64,000 nt of DNA, taken from the NCBI GenBank assembly GCA_029964075.1, contig CM057149.1, forward strand, positions 29,588,197 through 29,652,196. The letters run 5' to 3'. The DNA comes from Patiria pectinifera. Lineage: Eukaryota > Echinodermata > Asteroidea > Valvatida > Asterinidae. This document shows positions 43,027-56,300 of this stretch, in pieces (positions within the stretch are counted from its first letter, which is position 1; each line of letters starts with the position of its first letter). Made by a program: the position numbers and the translations under genes. The notes under the pieces are model-generated. The model was not told the origin of the DNA, did no database searches, and saw nothing but the letters and a program-made list of their open reading frames with translations.

Positions 43027-46000
43027 TAGGGCTATATACGTGTTCCATAATTTTGAGCGAATATATGGCGCCACTTTCTGTAGATTTTTTTTTTTTAATT
43101 AAGCAGTTTAGTACCTTTACTTATTTTTTTTTTGTAAATGTTGTTTAGATTAAGGATTGTAAAAACCGCAATTTTGAATTGAAACAACCTGTGTACACTT
43201 AAGGCAAAAACCTTTGATGCATGTCTGTATGTACCACCAAGATGGCGTTCGTTAATAAAGTGCACACATTCGCAGCCTCGACTCCATGGGCGCGTGCGCG
43301 TTCCTTCACTCGCGCAAGGCATGATGGGAACCAACATGGCGCAGCAAGATCGTACCCATGAAAACGAGGTTGCCTCAATCGTTCTTTTGAAAATTTGTTC
43401 AACTAGTGATCTGGGGTCAACACTTCCGCGTGCCCACAACGCATGCACACGATGCACGTTTACCATGGCGATAACTACCCACAATGCTTTGCGCTTCCCT
43501 TTCTCGAATTTGGCAAACTAGATTTAGTGCAACCTCGTCCCCAGTGCTTACTTTATTTCCAACGTCGTTTCCAATAGTAAGCCCTGGATAGGAAACTTTC
43601 TTCCTGTATCCTGATTCGATACCGCAATTGGCTAGTAATGGATTTTTATCGTGTACTTGGTGTTATTATTCACAACGTGCAGTACGTGTTTTCGCGATCG
43701 TTCGTCCACGCCTTCTCGAAAATACTAATTTCCTTTCCCAATTTGTTCATATTAATATGAAATATGATACTGCATATTGTCTCGATAAGATCGTAACAGT
43801 TTAATTAAATAAATCGTGTTTTCGTAACTCACGACGTGCTCGCGCTGCGGCAGCGGCAGCTAATGATCACTAAATCCAACCTCGTCCCCAGGGTGTCGAA
43901 CAGTACGCGCCCATCACTACCTGCTCTCTCACCCTGCTATTGGATCATTTGCATGTGCAAGATTTTTGAACACGTATGCAAATGAGGAATAGTCTGGTGC
44001 CTGGATATGCGTTTACATTAGCTGCCGCAGCGTCCATAAACAGGGCGGTGGTTGCTAGTGAATTCATTTGCAGCACTGTGAAGCTTTCACACTTTGAATT
44101 CAAGGCCATATTATATGACTTTTAATAATTTTGTATGCTTTGAAGACCCGCTGCGTCGAAATGCATATACATACACGACGGAATACATACACAGCGATTG
44201 TGTAATAAGAGACGAATAAATATACTAGCTGGCCACTGAACATCTATGTCCCCTTCTCCAAGACCCCACAAAGACTGTTGGTCGACAAGTTTTACTTTCG
44301 TATGAATGAGTTACCCCAAAGACGGTCGTTTTAATGTCTGTAGAATATAGGAGTTAGAGTCCGAACTCGATAACCATTGGTAATAATATGACGGGTATAC
44401 ATTTCACTAGCTCAGCTGCATCATACCATAGAGCAAGGAACGATCATCTGATCTCACCCAAGAGTACAATTTATACATGAGGGTGCCAATACAACATATC
44501 TCAGGGGTAGGGACCTATGCATCAAATGTACCACTCCAACAACTCATAAAAATCATTAAAAACTCGTGACATCTCACTTTTAGACCGTGTAATATTGACC
44601 GTGTGCATGCCAACACTTTTGATCATCTACCATCTATCCAACTCCGAACCTCTTTGGATCCGCAACTCATACGGGACTCCCGAACCAATCTTTCCTCCAT
44701 CAACCTGCCTTCACCTTTTTAGTGGAACCATGGAAATGTGGATCCGAATTACGGATTAGAAACACATTTACTTACCCGGCGAATGGGCCACAAAGTATCA
44801 ATGGCAGCGGTAGGCTGAAGTTCCAGCCGCCTCCTCCTCCACTCCTTAATGTTTGAACTTCAAATTAGTCAAATCTAGTTGCCGTTTCCAGTGTGAATTG
44901 CCACGTATTTATGTCTAATACGACATGTTGAGTTGTGGAATCCTTTCTCTATGCTTCTACCAAACCCTATACCAAAGATTGAACGATATAGGCCAAGACG
45001 ACTTGAACACAGAAGACGAATGAGGGGCTCTCTCGCATGATTTTACATCGCAGCCAAGCATCTGACAAGCTTAATCCCACGGTCGATCTGTCTCCTTAGC
45101 ACAGCGTGCCAGCTGCGATTGAAGTAATGCGCGTATAATTTATCGGACTCAGATTGAAGACCGCGAACTATCGTCTCTATGACGTGTGACGTCACTCGGG
45201 AGGCTATACGTGCCCATGCGCAAACTGCAAACTCGCATTGGCCCGCACGGTCTTTCCTGGTCAATTTTCCTAGGTTATTTCAATGCTATATTGCTGAAAG
45301 CTTAATACCCAATTCGGACTGGTCCGTGTTGACACATAACTCTGTTTCCATAATTGTGACTGTTGAGGACTGTGTGGAGCCTAGCTGTGTTCCTGGGCTC
45401 AATGCTCAGTTCAAGCTTGTCGGCTGACCTCATTTTAAGTGCTATTCAAATGTTCGCAAAAGTCCTCGGTTCGACAATTTCACTCGTACTATTATGACAA
45501 ATCGGATTGTATGCTCAAGGTTGCTGTCAAAATGACCATAATAAAGCAGCTGTGATGGCCCAATTATTATGAACATAAAGATCTGTTTTGTTTGTGACCT
45601 TAAAGAGATTCGCAACCACAATCCATCTTCTTTTGGGCGGAGGGGGAGGAATCGGCAACTTTGAGACAGTGGTAGTTAATTAACAAAGGTTTTGCCTCCA
45701 GGAACACGCCCCTTGGCTACGCCGCTGGTAACTATGAAGCCAACTCTCATTGGTTTTACATCAAATATCAGTTATAATCCAGACTAGTTCATCATGGCAA
45801 ACATTGACTAGAGGGCCCGGACTGAAGAAAAAAAAAGTACGAGCGCACAATAAGCTCTGGCCACTTTGGGAATGTCTCGCTTCATAATTGACACGCGCAT
45901 GCGCATTGATCGGAACAAGCCGATCTTCCGAAAACTTTTGGCAAGAGTGTATTTATATGACCACGGTATGGCATCCGGGAAATTGTTGGCCATCCGGGAA

Positions 46001-47777
46001 ATTGTTGGCCAATCTTTTTGGTCAATTCTCGGGGACAGCCCTACATGAGACAGACCACAGACAGACAGACAGACCGACAGACAGACAGACCGACGACCTT
46101 TTGACAAGTAGAAGCTCCTGCTAGCGCTTAAAAAGCTGAAAGAGCTTTGTTCTTCTTCTTAATTTATAAAACCCGCCCTACCTCTCGAAATGTTCAAAAG
46201 TTGGAGAATTTTCACAGCTAGACAAACACACAAACAATTTTAGAATTCATTTTGGCATCATCGTGTTGCCAAACCCACCTGTTCACTGATTCAGAAAGTG
46301 TCCACAAGGCCATCAAAATGATTCTCTTGGGGCATTTTATATAGGTTGAGAGAGACAACTTTTCATTCGGACAAATAAATCATTCTCACTATTTGAGCAC
46401 TTTGTGAAATGGCAAAACAAGCAACCGTGTACTCTCGCGCGAAGGACGCGCTACTGAAAGCGGCACTTCTGAAAACAAAGACCTTCGGCCCGTGTGTACA
46501 GTGTTTCCATTCACCTTACAAAGAGGGCAATGGTTGTTAAAAAATCTCGACCGGCAATAAAAAATGTCAGATCTGTCTGGGTTTAAAAGAGAAACTTTGA
46601 GCGGAGCAGGGATGATGATAGTAATGTTGAGATAGAGAAATCCACGGAAATACAAACTTTATTGTCTGCATCAAATAAAAACAATCAACTGGAAAATAAC
46701 CAATGATTTGCATTCATGTCACGGTCGGGAGGAAATGAGAGTTGAAAATACCTCAGTGAGGGTTCAAAGAAATGTATCTAGAGGTGAACAGCACTCTTGT
46801 ATAATAAAGGGCATTTGGGAAGGGCAGATGTGACATTTGGTTCGTTTGCGGGAGGGCGCTCTTTAGTCCTCCAGCACCAACCGTTTCAGACCATCACCCA
46901 AAGGAAACATTTTTGATGATCGCAGCGAGTTAGCGACTGCGACGGCGACAGCAACGCTAGGGCGACGCGACGCGGTCGCCGTCGCCTCTCCAGTAAGCGA
47001 CACGATGTGTCGTCTTTGGAATATATATTATGATAAGCGCGCAGGTTCGGCAATTATTTTTATCAGTAAAAACCAAGACTGGGTCTTGAGATTCTGACCA
47101 TTCAGCGAAAGTCTTCTATCGGGTTTTCGGTAGCCCGTTGTTGTAAAAAAAACAACAGCCAGTAGGCCGATTTCTGCTTGAAATATCGTCGAAATTTCTA
47201 AAGTCGTCTCCGAATGGCTCACATGTCTAAACAAAAACAAAAACACCTCAAAGCGCCCTCTTTTTCACAGCTTTTAAAAAAAAAAAAGGCCTACATCGCA
47301 AATATCTATACATATTTAGAGAGTATAGTCTATTAGCTTTTCAACAAAAACTTTCCAATCGGATAAATATCAAATGGGCACCTGTGAAGGTAGAGACCAG
47401 ATTACGTTGATCTCGAGCTACTGCAGAAAAATACTCTCATGGCCTAATGAACAGGGGTAACATTGTGAAACGCTTTGAAACCTTTGATATACAGCGCTAT
47501 AAGCACACACTTATTAATTATAATTATTACACCCTTGTTCAATTTAAGGAAAGTTAAAGGGCGTATTGATAGGCCATTCGCAAAATAATCGAAGGCACAC
47601 GGAAAGGTTTATTTTTTTTAGAAAGACAAAAATACGTTCATCATTTTCATTGAATCGATTTGTAAAAGTCTGACACCATGTCCGATTAACTCCGTAGCAA
47701 TGCGGAGCAATGTGAATTCACTACTAAGATGCAGGCCTACTCGGAGTTTTAGACGGTCCTTTGTAGCATGCACAAAG
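43027..47777. other. Long gene-free stretch
   Basis: No coding sequence was recognised. An inverted pair (gctgcggcagcggcagcta near 43845, tagctgccgcagcg near 44020) suggests an element. A (gaca)n microsatellite is at about 46046-46105. A gcgacggcgac-type palindromic segment is at 46930-47000, followed at about 47030-47230 by a repeat that recurs at 60260-60490. Confidence 0.4.
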
Positions 47778-48218
47778 CAGGGTGAACGTAAGGTCATGGC
47801 AAAATTCTGCTAGATGCACTTCAAAAATCTGCTTTAAAAATGATCACCTATTATTACACGAAGTACATTGTAAACATATAAAATTTCCTTTAAAAAAAAA
47901 TTAATTAAAAATAAAATTTAAAAATGTGCACGTCTCGCTACACACGGCGCTGGGATCTTTGGTGTCTATCCTGGCCTGCAATGGTCTAAAGTACTTTAAT
48001 AGTAATACACGTCCTGGAACCTCAAATTGAAGCTTTTTTTTAAACTGAACAGCTATATTTGTCAAATCTGCCACTTTTCTTTCAAACCACCAATTTTACT
48101 GAATTCTGCTAGAAGACTGCTAAAAAAAAATCGTTCTGCTAAATTTTCTGTCAAACTCGTTTTTTTCCCGAAAAATTCTGTCAAATTTAGCCGAAATTCG
48201 GCTAAAACGGTCACTCTG
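47778..48218 (+). mobile_element. hAT-like MITE, CAGGGTGA ends, copy 1
   Basis: 441 bp flanked by perfect 8-bp duplications gcacaaag (47770-47777 and 48219-48226). It begins CAGGGTGA and ends TCACTCTG, with internal tctgcta words. A relative lies at 62575-63059. Confidence 0.8.
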
Positions 48219-48226
48219 GCACAAAG

Positions 48227-49554
48227 CCAGGTGCCTAATTTGGGAGGGATTCACCTGACATTTCCGCAAACAATGCTGGGGGCAGCATGGTGGGCAGTCA
48301 GGCCTGAGGAAGCACCCGAGGGGGAAAAATACATCTTCTCCCGCTTCCCCTGAAAACAAGCATTTGAAAAATTGTGAACACATCTCCGTGGGGATTATTT
48401 ACACAACCCTTCGGCCACGTAGTATCCCCGCAGTGAGGACACAGGGTGGTAGACCACAATGCTAGATTCACAATGCATCTTCATTCCTTAATCCCTTGAA
48501 GGAGAAAGTTAAGACCCTGTCACACAAAAAAATACAATCTTGTCAAAGGAGGACAAAACTGACAATCAAGAATGTCAGTTTTTAAATTTTTGATTCTGAT
48601 GTCGCCCACGGCAGAATCAACATGTTTGCCGGTTGTTGAACTCTCGCTAAAGCCACGCCTTATAAGCTGCAAAACACTCATCATAAGCAGGGAAAAAAAG
48701 ATGCCAAATCTTTAAAATAAGACGTTAGTGTTCCCCGTGCTATTTTCGTCGAGTTTCACCCTGAAACAATTTATTTTTTAAATTGCTATTTTCCTAGCGA
48801 TCAAAGTCATTCACTTTTGAATGAGACACTGAACCAAAAAATTACACCGACGTTTATAGTTATTGAATTATTTCCTCACAAAATTCGAATTCATTGGCCG
48901 CAATAATTCGGCTCTCGCAGGGCGGGTTATTCATGCACAAAACGAAAGCCTATTTTCAGAAGGTTGCTGACGCCAAAATTAGGAATAAAGTAGGTTTTCG
49001 TTAACACAAATTACATACAAACTGAAATCATTTTAGGAGAAACAAATAGGAGAAAAAATATCACTTTTTAAAATAACATTGTGTGTACATTTTTAAATGT
49101 GGGTTTCAATAAATCATAAATCTTATTTATCAGCGGTGTCAAGACAGATAGGCCTAAAAAAAAACCAATCCTTCACGGGTGGGGCTCAATATTATGGCAA
49201 AATGATATAGACTTCACTGCAACCGTCAAGTGGGGCCTAAGCAGGGCCTAAGTCTCGTACAGCCGGGTTCACGGTGACAGTGCTCCTCAGTTTCTCAAGT
49301 CTAGTAAACCTGTTGGCCAATCATAGTGGTCACGTCAAGAGAGGCTCTGTGATTGGCTCTTGCCGTCGTCCAGTTGGCTTCACCCTCACCAGCTGAAGCA
49401 AAGTGAGGGCGGTAATGGCTGAGCTGAGTAGGTCATGACAACCCACGCTGACTCTGAACCTGCGACTTTTCGAACCCGCGACTCTCAGTCCCCGGAATTC
49501 GATCATGCCGCTTTAATGTTCACATCTTCCGCACTAACAAATTCGTACTAAAGT
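48227..49554. other. Intergenic, no gene recognised
   Basis: No coding region was found. A run of tRNA-like B-box words (about 49460-49490) might be an old SINE, but the rest of a SINE head is not clear. Confidence 0.35.
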
Positions 49555-49830
49555 CAAGGGCGGATCCAGGGGGGGGGGGGCAAAGGGGGCCATGCTCCCC
49601 CCCCCAAAAAAAAACCAACGAAACCATTTTTTTTTAAAGTGACGTCGCAATAAAGGCAGGCAATGAGTACACCACCATCTTTTCCTCAAAAAACATTGAT
49701 TAAAGTGGTCAGAAATTGCCTCAGATCGCACCACAGAGCATCTAGAATCCAATTTTTTTTCGCTGAACCCCGCGACGTAATTCTTTTTGCCCCCCCCCCC
49801 AAAAAAAATTGTGTTCTGGATCTGCCCTTG
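49555..49830 (-). mobile_element. hAT-like MITE, CAAGGGCGGATCC ends, copy 2
   Basis: 276 bp with perfect 8-bp duplications actaaagt (49547-49554 and 49831-49838). It is the reverse of the copy at 40482-40791 and shows the same internal sequence. Confidence 0.85.
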
Positions 49831-49890
49831 ACTAAAGTTGGCATGAAGTGTTCTTTATATATGAAGTGTTCTTTATCTAGTCTGAGTCTG

Positions 49891-50804
49891 TGTAACCCGG
49901 AAAAATGACACACTATGGGGGAACTCGCACAAACTAAAGATTCAATGGGGATTAACTAACGAAACTAAACTAAACTCAGGATCTTTGAAAGGAAAAGTCG
50001 CGAGGAAATTGAATTAATAGAGACAAGGGACACACATCTAGATTTCAAACCAAAAAGAAAAAAAAATCATTTATTTACTAATAACTGAAATAAAACTAAT
50101 AGAACAGAACGTAAGACCAAAGACCGATAGCCAACTTAAAGACTGAACTTTACAAAAACCCAAAATACATGTAACTAACAGCAAGACTAAAACTAAAACC
50201 TAAAACCAACACAGTGTGAATTAATGGATCTTATTAGAGTACACTTTGACGAAAATTAATGACTTGACAAGCAGACAACCCCAAGCAGGAAAACACTCTC
50301 CAGGTAGGAGGAACATATAAATGTGAACTTGTCTCTGCTGGTCTGCTGGCTGTACTAAATAAAGCTTAACTTTGTGGCAGATTATATAGGGGAAGGGGGG
50401 GGGGTCTAAACTGAAACTTAAATGATTTCTTTTTCCCGAGGGGAGCTACTAAATACACCAAAACAGTGTACAATAATACAATACTCTGCACCCTGAAAGT
50501 GACCAGTAGGAAGGTCAAGAGTTCAAAGTTGACATCCATTTGTAGAACAGTAAATATTAATTGTCCTTATACTCTCTGAGTTCAAGCTATAAATCTTAAA
50601 TTTGTAACCTTCTGAGTTAAGTTGCCACAGAGCAGTAAAGCTTAATTCTTAACCTTGTCCTGACCTGACCTGAACGGTGAACTCAAATTTTCCTGAACAC
50701 AGAGTGAATTTATCCATTTGTTTTATTCTTAAAAAAAACCTTATTGGACATTAACTACATCGTTATCAGGCAAAACTTCACAACTAAATCTTGGCCCTGC
50801 CACA
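49891..50804 (-). repeat. LTR, left copy
   Basis: 914 bp, TG...CA ends (tgtaacccgg, ctgccaca). It differs from the right LTR by only a few substitutions and short indels, for example aaatatt versus tatt near 50551. Confidence 0.9.
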
Positions 50805-50976
50805 TTCGCGCCATCTTAAAATCATTGCTGTCCTCAGCAATGGCAATAAAAATCTTAATACAATTAAAACAAGATTAAAACAAACAAACAAAATGCAAAA
50901 ATACACAATACACCTCAATACCTAATTGAGAACATTTCTGTCAATCACAAACGTTAACTAGACAAAAATACAGTGA

Positions 50977-51888
50977 TCAGGGTCCTCTGTCATCCCGGAA
51001 CTCTTGAGGCGGTGGGATCTGACACAACACTTCCCTCCCGTTTCGCTGTACGCCCCTACGATGGTGCCTCATGTGTTCCATTGTCTCATTATGAAGACTA
51101 GGCCAATAATATCTCTCCTTGACCAGCCGTAGAATTCTCCCGTATCCTAGCTTCTCCATGCTTCCATGTAGACTGTTGAATACTTCCTCTCTCAACTGAC
51201 GAGGAAACACTGCCAGGTACCTACATGTAGCCTTCCTGCCGCCCTTCTTGTGCATCAGAAGTCCTCCCTTCACCTCTAGTCGACGCCATACTCCTAGCAA
51301 CTTCTGCACCACTCTGGTTTCTTGGGACATTTGCCTCCTTGTCATCAGGGGGCTTGCCGTCTTGAGCTCAACAACCCGCCTGATTGCGGGATCTTTCAGC
51401 TGGGCTTCCCTGAGGCTTATCCTTTCGGAACTCATACCTCCCTGAGAGCTGGCCTGTGTCGCCTCATCAGGGGTGCTTGCGTATGTTTCTGGCGCTGGCT
51501 GGGGGGTGATGGGCTTAGGGACTTTCTGCACTGGCTGCGGGTTGGGGTTTTTCGTTACTGGCCGATGTGGGATGGGGACTTCTGGAGTTGGCTGATCTGG
51601 GGGACGCTGATTCACCTTAACATCTGACAGGGCGCACTCCAGACTCTGTATGTAGCCTCTCTGTCTCATCTGTTCGCCAATCACCTGCCGCATCATCTCC
51701 TTGAGTGCGTTTATCTGCCAAAATTGCTGCAGAATGACCTCCTGCATACTAGACTGGTGCTGCAGGAGTCTCAGCATCTCAGACTGTGGCTGCACATCAG
51801 GGACTTCAAGGTTGACAAGGTTGCAGGTTTCGGCAGGTACTGGGTCGAACCCACAGAGCTGGAGTGGAGTCATCACATCCACCATCAT
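50977..51888 (-). pseudogene. Degenerate pol remnant with integrase zinc-finger region
   Basis: 303 codons. Residues about 155-275 look like the Gypsy linker and integrase N-terminal zinc domain: LREAQLKDPAIRRVVELK, then SLHGSMEKLGYGRILRLVKE and RYYWPSLHNETMEHMRHH. The usual second His is Lys (MEKLG in place of a GHLG-type motif) and the final Cys pair is gone, so the zinc fold is broken. Residues 1-150 are proline/glutamine-rich and unassigned. No catalytic integrase core follows. Confidence 0.7.
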
Positions 51889-52108
51889 GTACTTGTCCGA
51901 TCCACCAATATAACGACACTGTGTTGGTTTATAGACTCTATTACTTGACTAATCTAAACTGACCACCAATGACAGAAGGAAACAAACCTTTGAAAAAATG
52001 CCTGTCGTCCCTATCAAAACAATTCCTGGCTAAATTTTACTAAAAAATATATTCCCTACCCGGATTCTCCACCAAAAGAATTAAAAAAAACACCAAAAAG
52101 AAAAAAAA

Positions 52109-53020
52109 TGTAACCCGGAAAAATGACACACTATGGGGGAACTCCCAAAAACTAAAGATTCAATGGGGATTAACTAACGAAACTAAACTAAACTCAGGAT
52201 CTTTGAAAGGAAAAGTCGCGAGGAAATTGAATTAATAGAGACAAGGGACACACATCTAGATTTCAAACCAAAAAGAAAAAAAAATCATTTATTTACTAAT
52301 AACTGAAATAAAACTAATAGAACAGAACGTAAGACCAAAGACCGATAGCCAACTTAAAGACTGAACTTTACAAAAACCCAAAATACATGTAACTAACAGC
52401 AAGACTAAAACTAAAACCTAAAACCAACACAGTGTGAATTAATGGATCTTATTAGAGTACACTTTGACGAAAATTAATGACTTGACAAGCAGACAACCCC
52501 AAGCAGGAAAACACTCTCCAGGTAGGAGGAACATATAAATGTGAACTTGTCTCTGCTGGTCTGCTGGCTGTACTAAATAAAGCTTAACTTTGTGGCAGAT
52601 TATATAGGGGAAGGGGGGGGGGTCTAAACTGAAACTTAAATGATTTCTTTTTCCCGAGGGGAGCTACTAAATACACCAAAACAGTGTACAATAATACAAT
52701 ACTCTGCACCCTGAAAGTGACCAGTAGGAAGGTCATGAGTTCAAAGTTGACATCCATTTGTAGAACAGTATATTAATTGTCCTTATACTCTCTGAGTTCA
52801 AGCTATAAATCTTAAATTTGTAACCTTCTGAGTTAAGTTGCCACAGAGCAGTAAAGCTTAATTCTTAACCTTGTCCTGACCTGACCTGAACGGTGAACTC
52901 AAATTTTCCTGAACACAGAGTGAATTTATCCATTTGTCTTATTCTTAAAAAAAACCTTATTGGACATTAACTACATCGTTATCAGACAAAACTTCACAAC
53001 TAAATCTTGGCCCTGCCACA
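52109..53020 (-). repeat. LTR, right copy
   Basis: 912 bp, near-identical to the left LTR. In the minus reading this is the 5' LTR. The high identity suggests recent insertion or an exchange between the LTRs. Confidence 0.9.
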
Positions 53021-53372
53021 TCTGCAATAACTTGATGATTCGCTATATAGTGGGACTGGGATCTGCCTTCTCTCAAAAGAAGGGCACTCTGTGGAAGTGA
53101 AATCTTGAAAGAAATCCAACTTCTCCGCCAATCCATCGACTGAGTTTACCTACTCAAAATAGCGCCCTCCTATTGTGTACACCGCGTACCAAAGTATACC
53201 AAAATAATACGTCTGGCTCGTGGTGGCGCTATTTATTTCCCACTGGTTCACCAACTTGTGAGTGGAAATGTGATGGGCGGCGTTCGAAGTGGGTACCAGT
53301 CGAAAGTGTCATTCATTCATTGCAGAAACCTCTCTCAAGCCGGGCGTTTCCGCATTGTGAGGAAGTCTAAAC
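53021..53372 (+). promoter_or_regulatory. ARPC4 promoter and 5'UTR region
   Basis: 352 bp between the retrotransposon and the ARPC4 ATG. It must hold at least part of the core promoter and 5'UTR unless transcription starts in the LTR. No TATA box at a fitting distance was recognised. Confidence 0.4.
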
Positions 53373-56300
53373 ATGGTAAGAGAATTGTGCGAAAGTTCTA
53401 ATTTTACTGAGAGAGAAATCCAGGGAGGGGGTAATGGAGGGTTAAATGACATTCGGGAAGACAGCCCCATTACATTAGGTCGCGTTGCTTTCTTGTGTAA
53501 CGTGAGGTTTTTCAGTTAACATGGGTGGTTCCATTTTCACAAAACTGTGCAGGATCACTTCCTACACAGTCGAGTCGAAGTTTGTACGTGTACGTGATTG
53601 ATTGATAACACAAATGTGTGGGCCGGACTGCTGCACGTGCCATTGAATTAATAGAAAATGGCTTTGTTCTACTTTTCCAGGGATTGCGAATAGATGAGAG
53701 AAAGGTTGGGATTGGATCGGGTCTACATGGTCTAGCATGTCTATAGCCTCATCAATGTGGCCAATTTACTGGACTACCTCTGTAAACATAGGCTACACGT
53801 CCACATGTACAAAAACGTGTCGCACTTTGTCAAATTTTGATTTTCACCTTTAGGCTTATACCCTCTTGCTGGATCATTAGCTGTCAGTCACGCGCGCAGT
53901 GCGTGGCCGGTGTCATATTAAAATCAGACGCCATGAAAATTGCACTCCTTTTCCCTTTTATTGGTTGAACCTTCTCACATGACCGGTTAGGCATGCGCAA
54001 CACTTCACCCACGGACATATTTACTTTTCTAAACCAAGCATCTTTGTACTTTTGGACACAAAGAATAAGTAAACAAAATTTCAGCTTCCATCAGGTAAAC
54101 ATATGAAATAAAAGTGTTGTAATTTGTTTCGCTATTGTCAGTCGTAATGCAATGAAGACGTCGTCCAGCACAGCCTGGGCCTGCTATGGTGGTTTATAAC
54201 AACGCATATTGAAGAGACAGGGTACCATGCATAAGGCCAAAAAAAAAGTCTCCGGTTTCTGGTATGCGCGTGCGTCACCGTAGCCATGTGCGTCGGCAAA
54301 ATTAAAACGTTTTTTTTTTTAATGTAAGATGATGTCTCAAAAACGCCAAACTCACTGATCTGACTGGAATCCTGCTGCTGCACAATTTTAACATGTTTCT
54401 AGATGGGGGTTACTATCGAGTATAAGCTTTATGTGGCCTCTCTGGGCTCCCATACATTTTTGCACTAGTCGGGCACCATTAGCAGTCATCAGCCGACATT
54501 TGACGGAAAAAAGTAAAAAGAATAAAGAAAAAGCCGCGTCGCCGCACCACTTCTGGGGCAAGCTCCATACCAGAAACCGGAGACATTTTTTTGGCCTAAG
54601 CTAAAATATGGCCACTGGACATGAACACAAAATAGTTTGGAAATGTTGCCGAAAGAAAAGTCACAAAATTGGAGCATTTTTTTTTTTTTTCCCCCGTTGA
54701 AAAGGTATTTATTAATGGGAATAGCAGTGTGAGGAGCCAGTCTTCACTGCGTGATAATGACCGTCACACTGTTATTCCCTAAGTAAAGAATAACTCCAAA
54801 GTTGTGTTCCCATGGAAGTAACAAAAAGCTAACAATTTCCATGCTACATCACCCTTTCTTAAGCTGTCGATTAAAACTTTTATTGAGCAAGGTAAGACTC
54901 CAGATAAATGTGGCTCAAATACTGGACTTCCTCTGTATTGCGAACTACACAGCGATGATAGCAACGTATGAAGAAAAGTTGTGTTTAAGGAAATCGAAAT
55001 CAGGACTTTTTTTTTTTCCACTTGATATTCACTCCGGAAGACACGTACGCAGTTAATAACCAAGAAAAATTGTCATTTTTGGACAAAAGTTGCAGAGAAT
55101 TTGCCAATTATTAATCAGTCGGGGTTTGGAAAGTTGGTAGCCCAAGAGCTTGTAAAATTTCTCTTGTTTCATAAATTTGTGAAATTCTTTGAATTAATTT
55201 TTGTATGGTTGGTTCAGCTTTTTAGCAATAAAACTGAAACCAGTGATGATATTTAGACCAACTCTGAAATCCCCAAATTGGTGTATTATGTACGTTGTAC
55301 GCCATTTTGCTTGAAATCCACACAACCTGGCCTACATTTGTATCTGTATCATCCACAAATCCCCTAACATTGCCCTTCCAAGGCATATAATGCCTGGAAA
55401 TTACTCCTGCTTGATTGCTTCCATTGTAGCATACATGTACATTTAGCACGCAATCAGATCATAATCATAATCTTTCACAAATATTATGAGAAGGGTTCTG
55501 ATGGATACACATAGTTTGTGGTGCATTTAATTTCTTACACATGTACATGTACATTAATTAACAGCAAAAAATTACCTCAAAAATTGTTTTCATAACCTAC
55601 ATACATGCTGTACACATTGCCACAAATGTTTATACAAGTCTGTCCATCGTACGAACATGTACTTCCTGTTAGTGTAGAAAAGGATGTGCTATTGTAGTGC
55701 TATGTAAAAATACTAATGAATAGAATTATTGTACAATAGCAAGGATCTATAGTAAGTACATGCATCATTGTGTCTGTAGGTAGTCCATTCAGTATTGCAT
55801 TCATTGCTTGATCTCATTAAAACCCTAACCCCCTTGAGTGATTAAGTACGTGTAGGAACCTTCCCCAAACTGTTGGACTCTGATATTGGTGGAATGCCTA
55901 ACCCCATGTAAGGCATAATCAGTTCACCAGTGCAGTACTCATCCTAACAGATTCCAACAAACCCTTGTGTTGGAGTTTGACTGGAGATGATTGTTAGGGT
56001 TAAAGTGATTTATTCAACATCGGAAGTAAAAAAGGACATAAATCAAGCCATAATAGAAATCATGGAAAGATTTCCATATACGAAGTTCACTAATTTTCCT
56101 CTGTATTGACTAACAAGCCCCCAGATAGCAATTTCATGTCATCAAAGTCAATTTGAGCAGTGAGAAAATACAAGCATTTTCTTAGAAAACACTTAGAATT
56201 TTTCTGTCCAATCTCATAGGGTTTGTACACAGGGTGTTGAGTGAACTTCGTATATGGAAATCTTTCCGAAATCATCATTCCCATGGTTTATTTAATTTTA

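Larger units (their letters stand above)
49891..53020 (-). mobile_element. Gypsy-type LTR retrotransposon, internally deleted
   Basis: Two near-identical LTRs (49891-50804 and 52109-53020) flank a 1304-bp interior. Flanking tctg at 49887-49890 and 53021-53024 is a 4-bp target duplication. Orientation is read as minus because the pol remnant is on that strand and the LTR then shows TATATAA (about 50391-50399) before AATAAA (50070-50075). A possible primer-binding site, TGGTGGAGAATCC, ends at 52073 but is 35 bases from the LTR. Protease, RT and RNase H are missing, so it cannot move alone. Its edge lies about 350 bp upstream of the ARPC4 start codon. Confidence 0.85.

Noticed and set aside
43095-43484. 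129-codon open frame on the - strand
   Set aside because: No family resemblance, no splice context, repeat-rich surroundings.
46040-46107. Short gaca-rich repeat as a CRISPR-like array
   Set aside because: It is a simple microsatellite in animal DNA without spacers.
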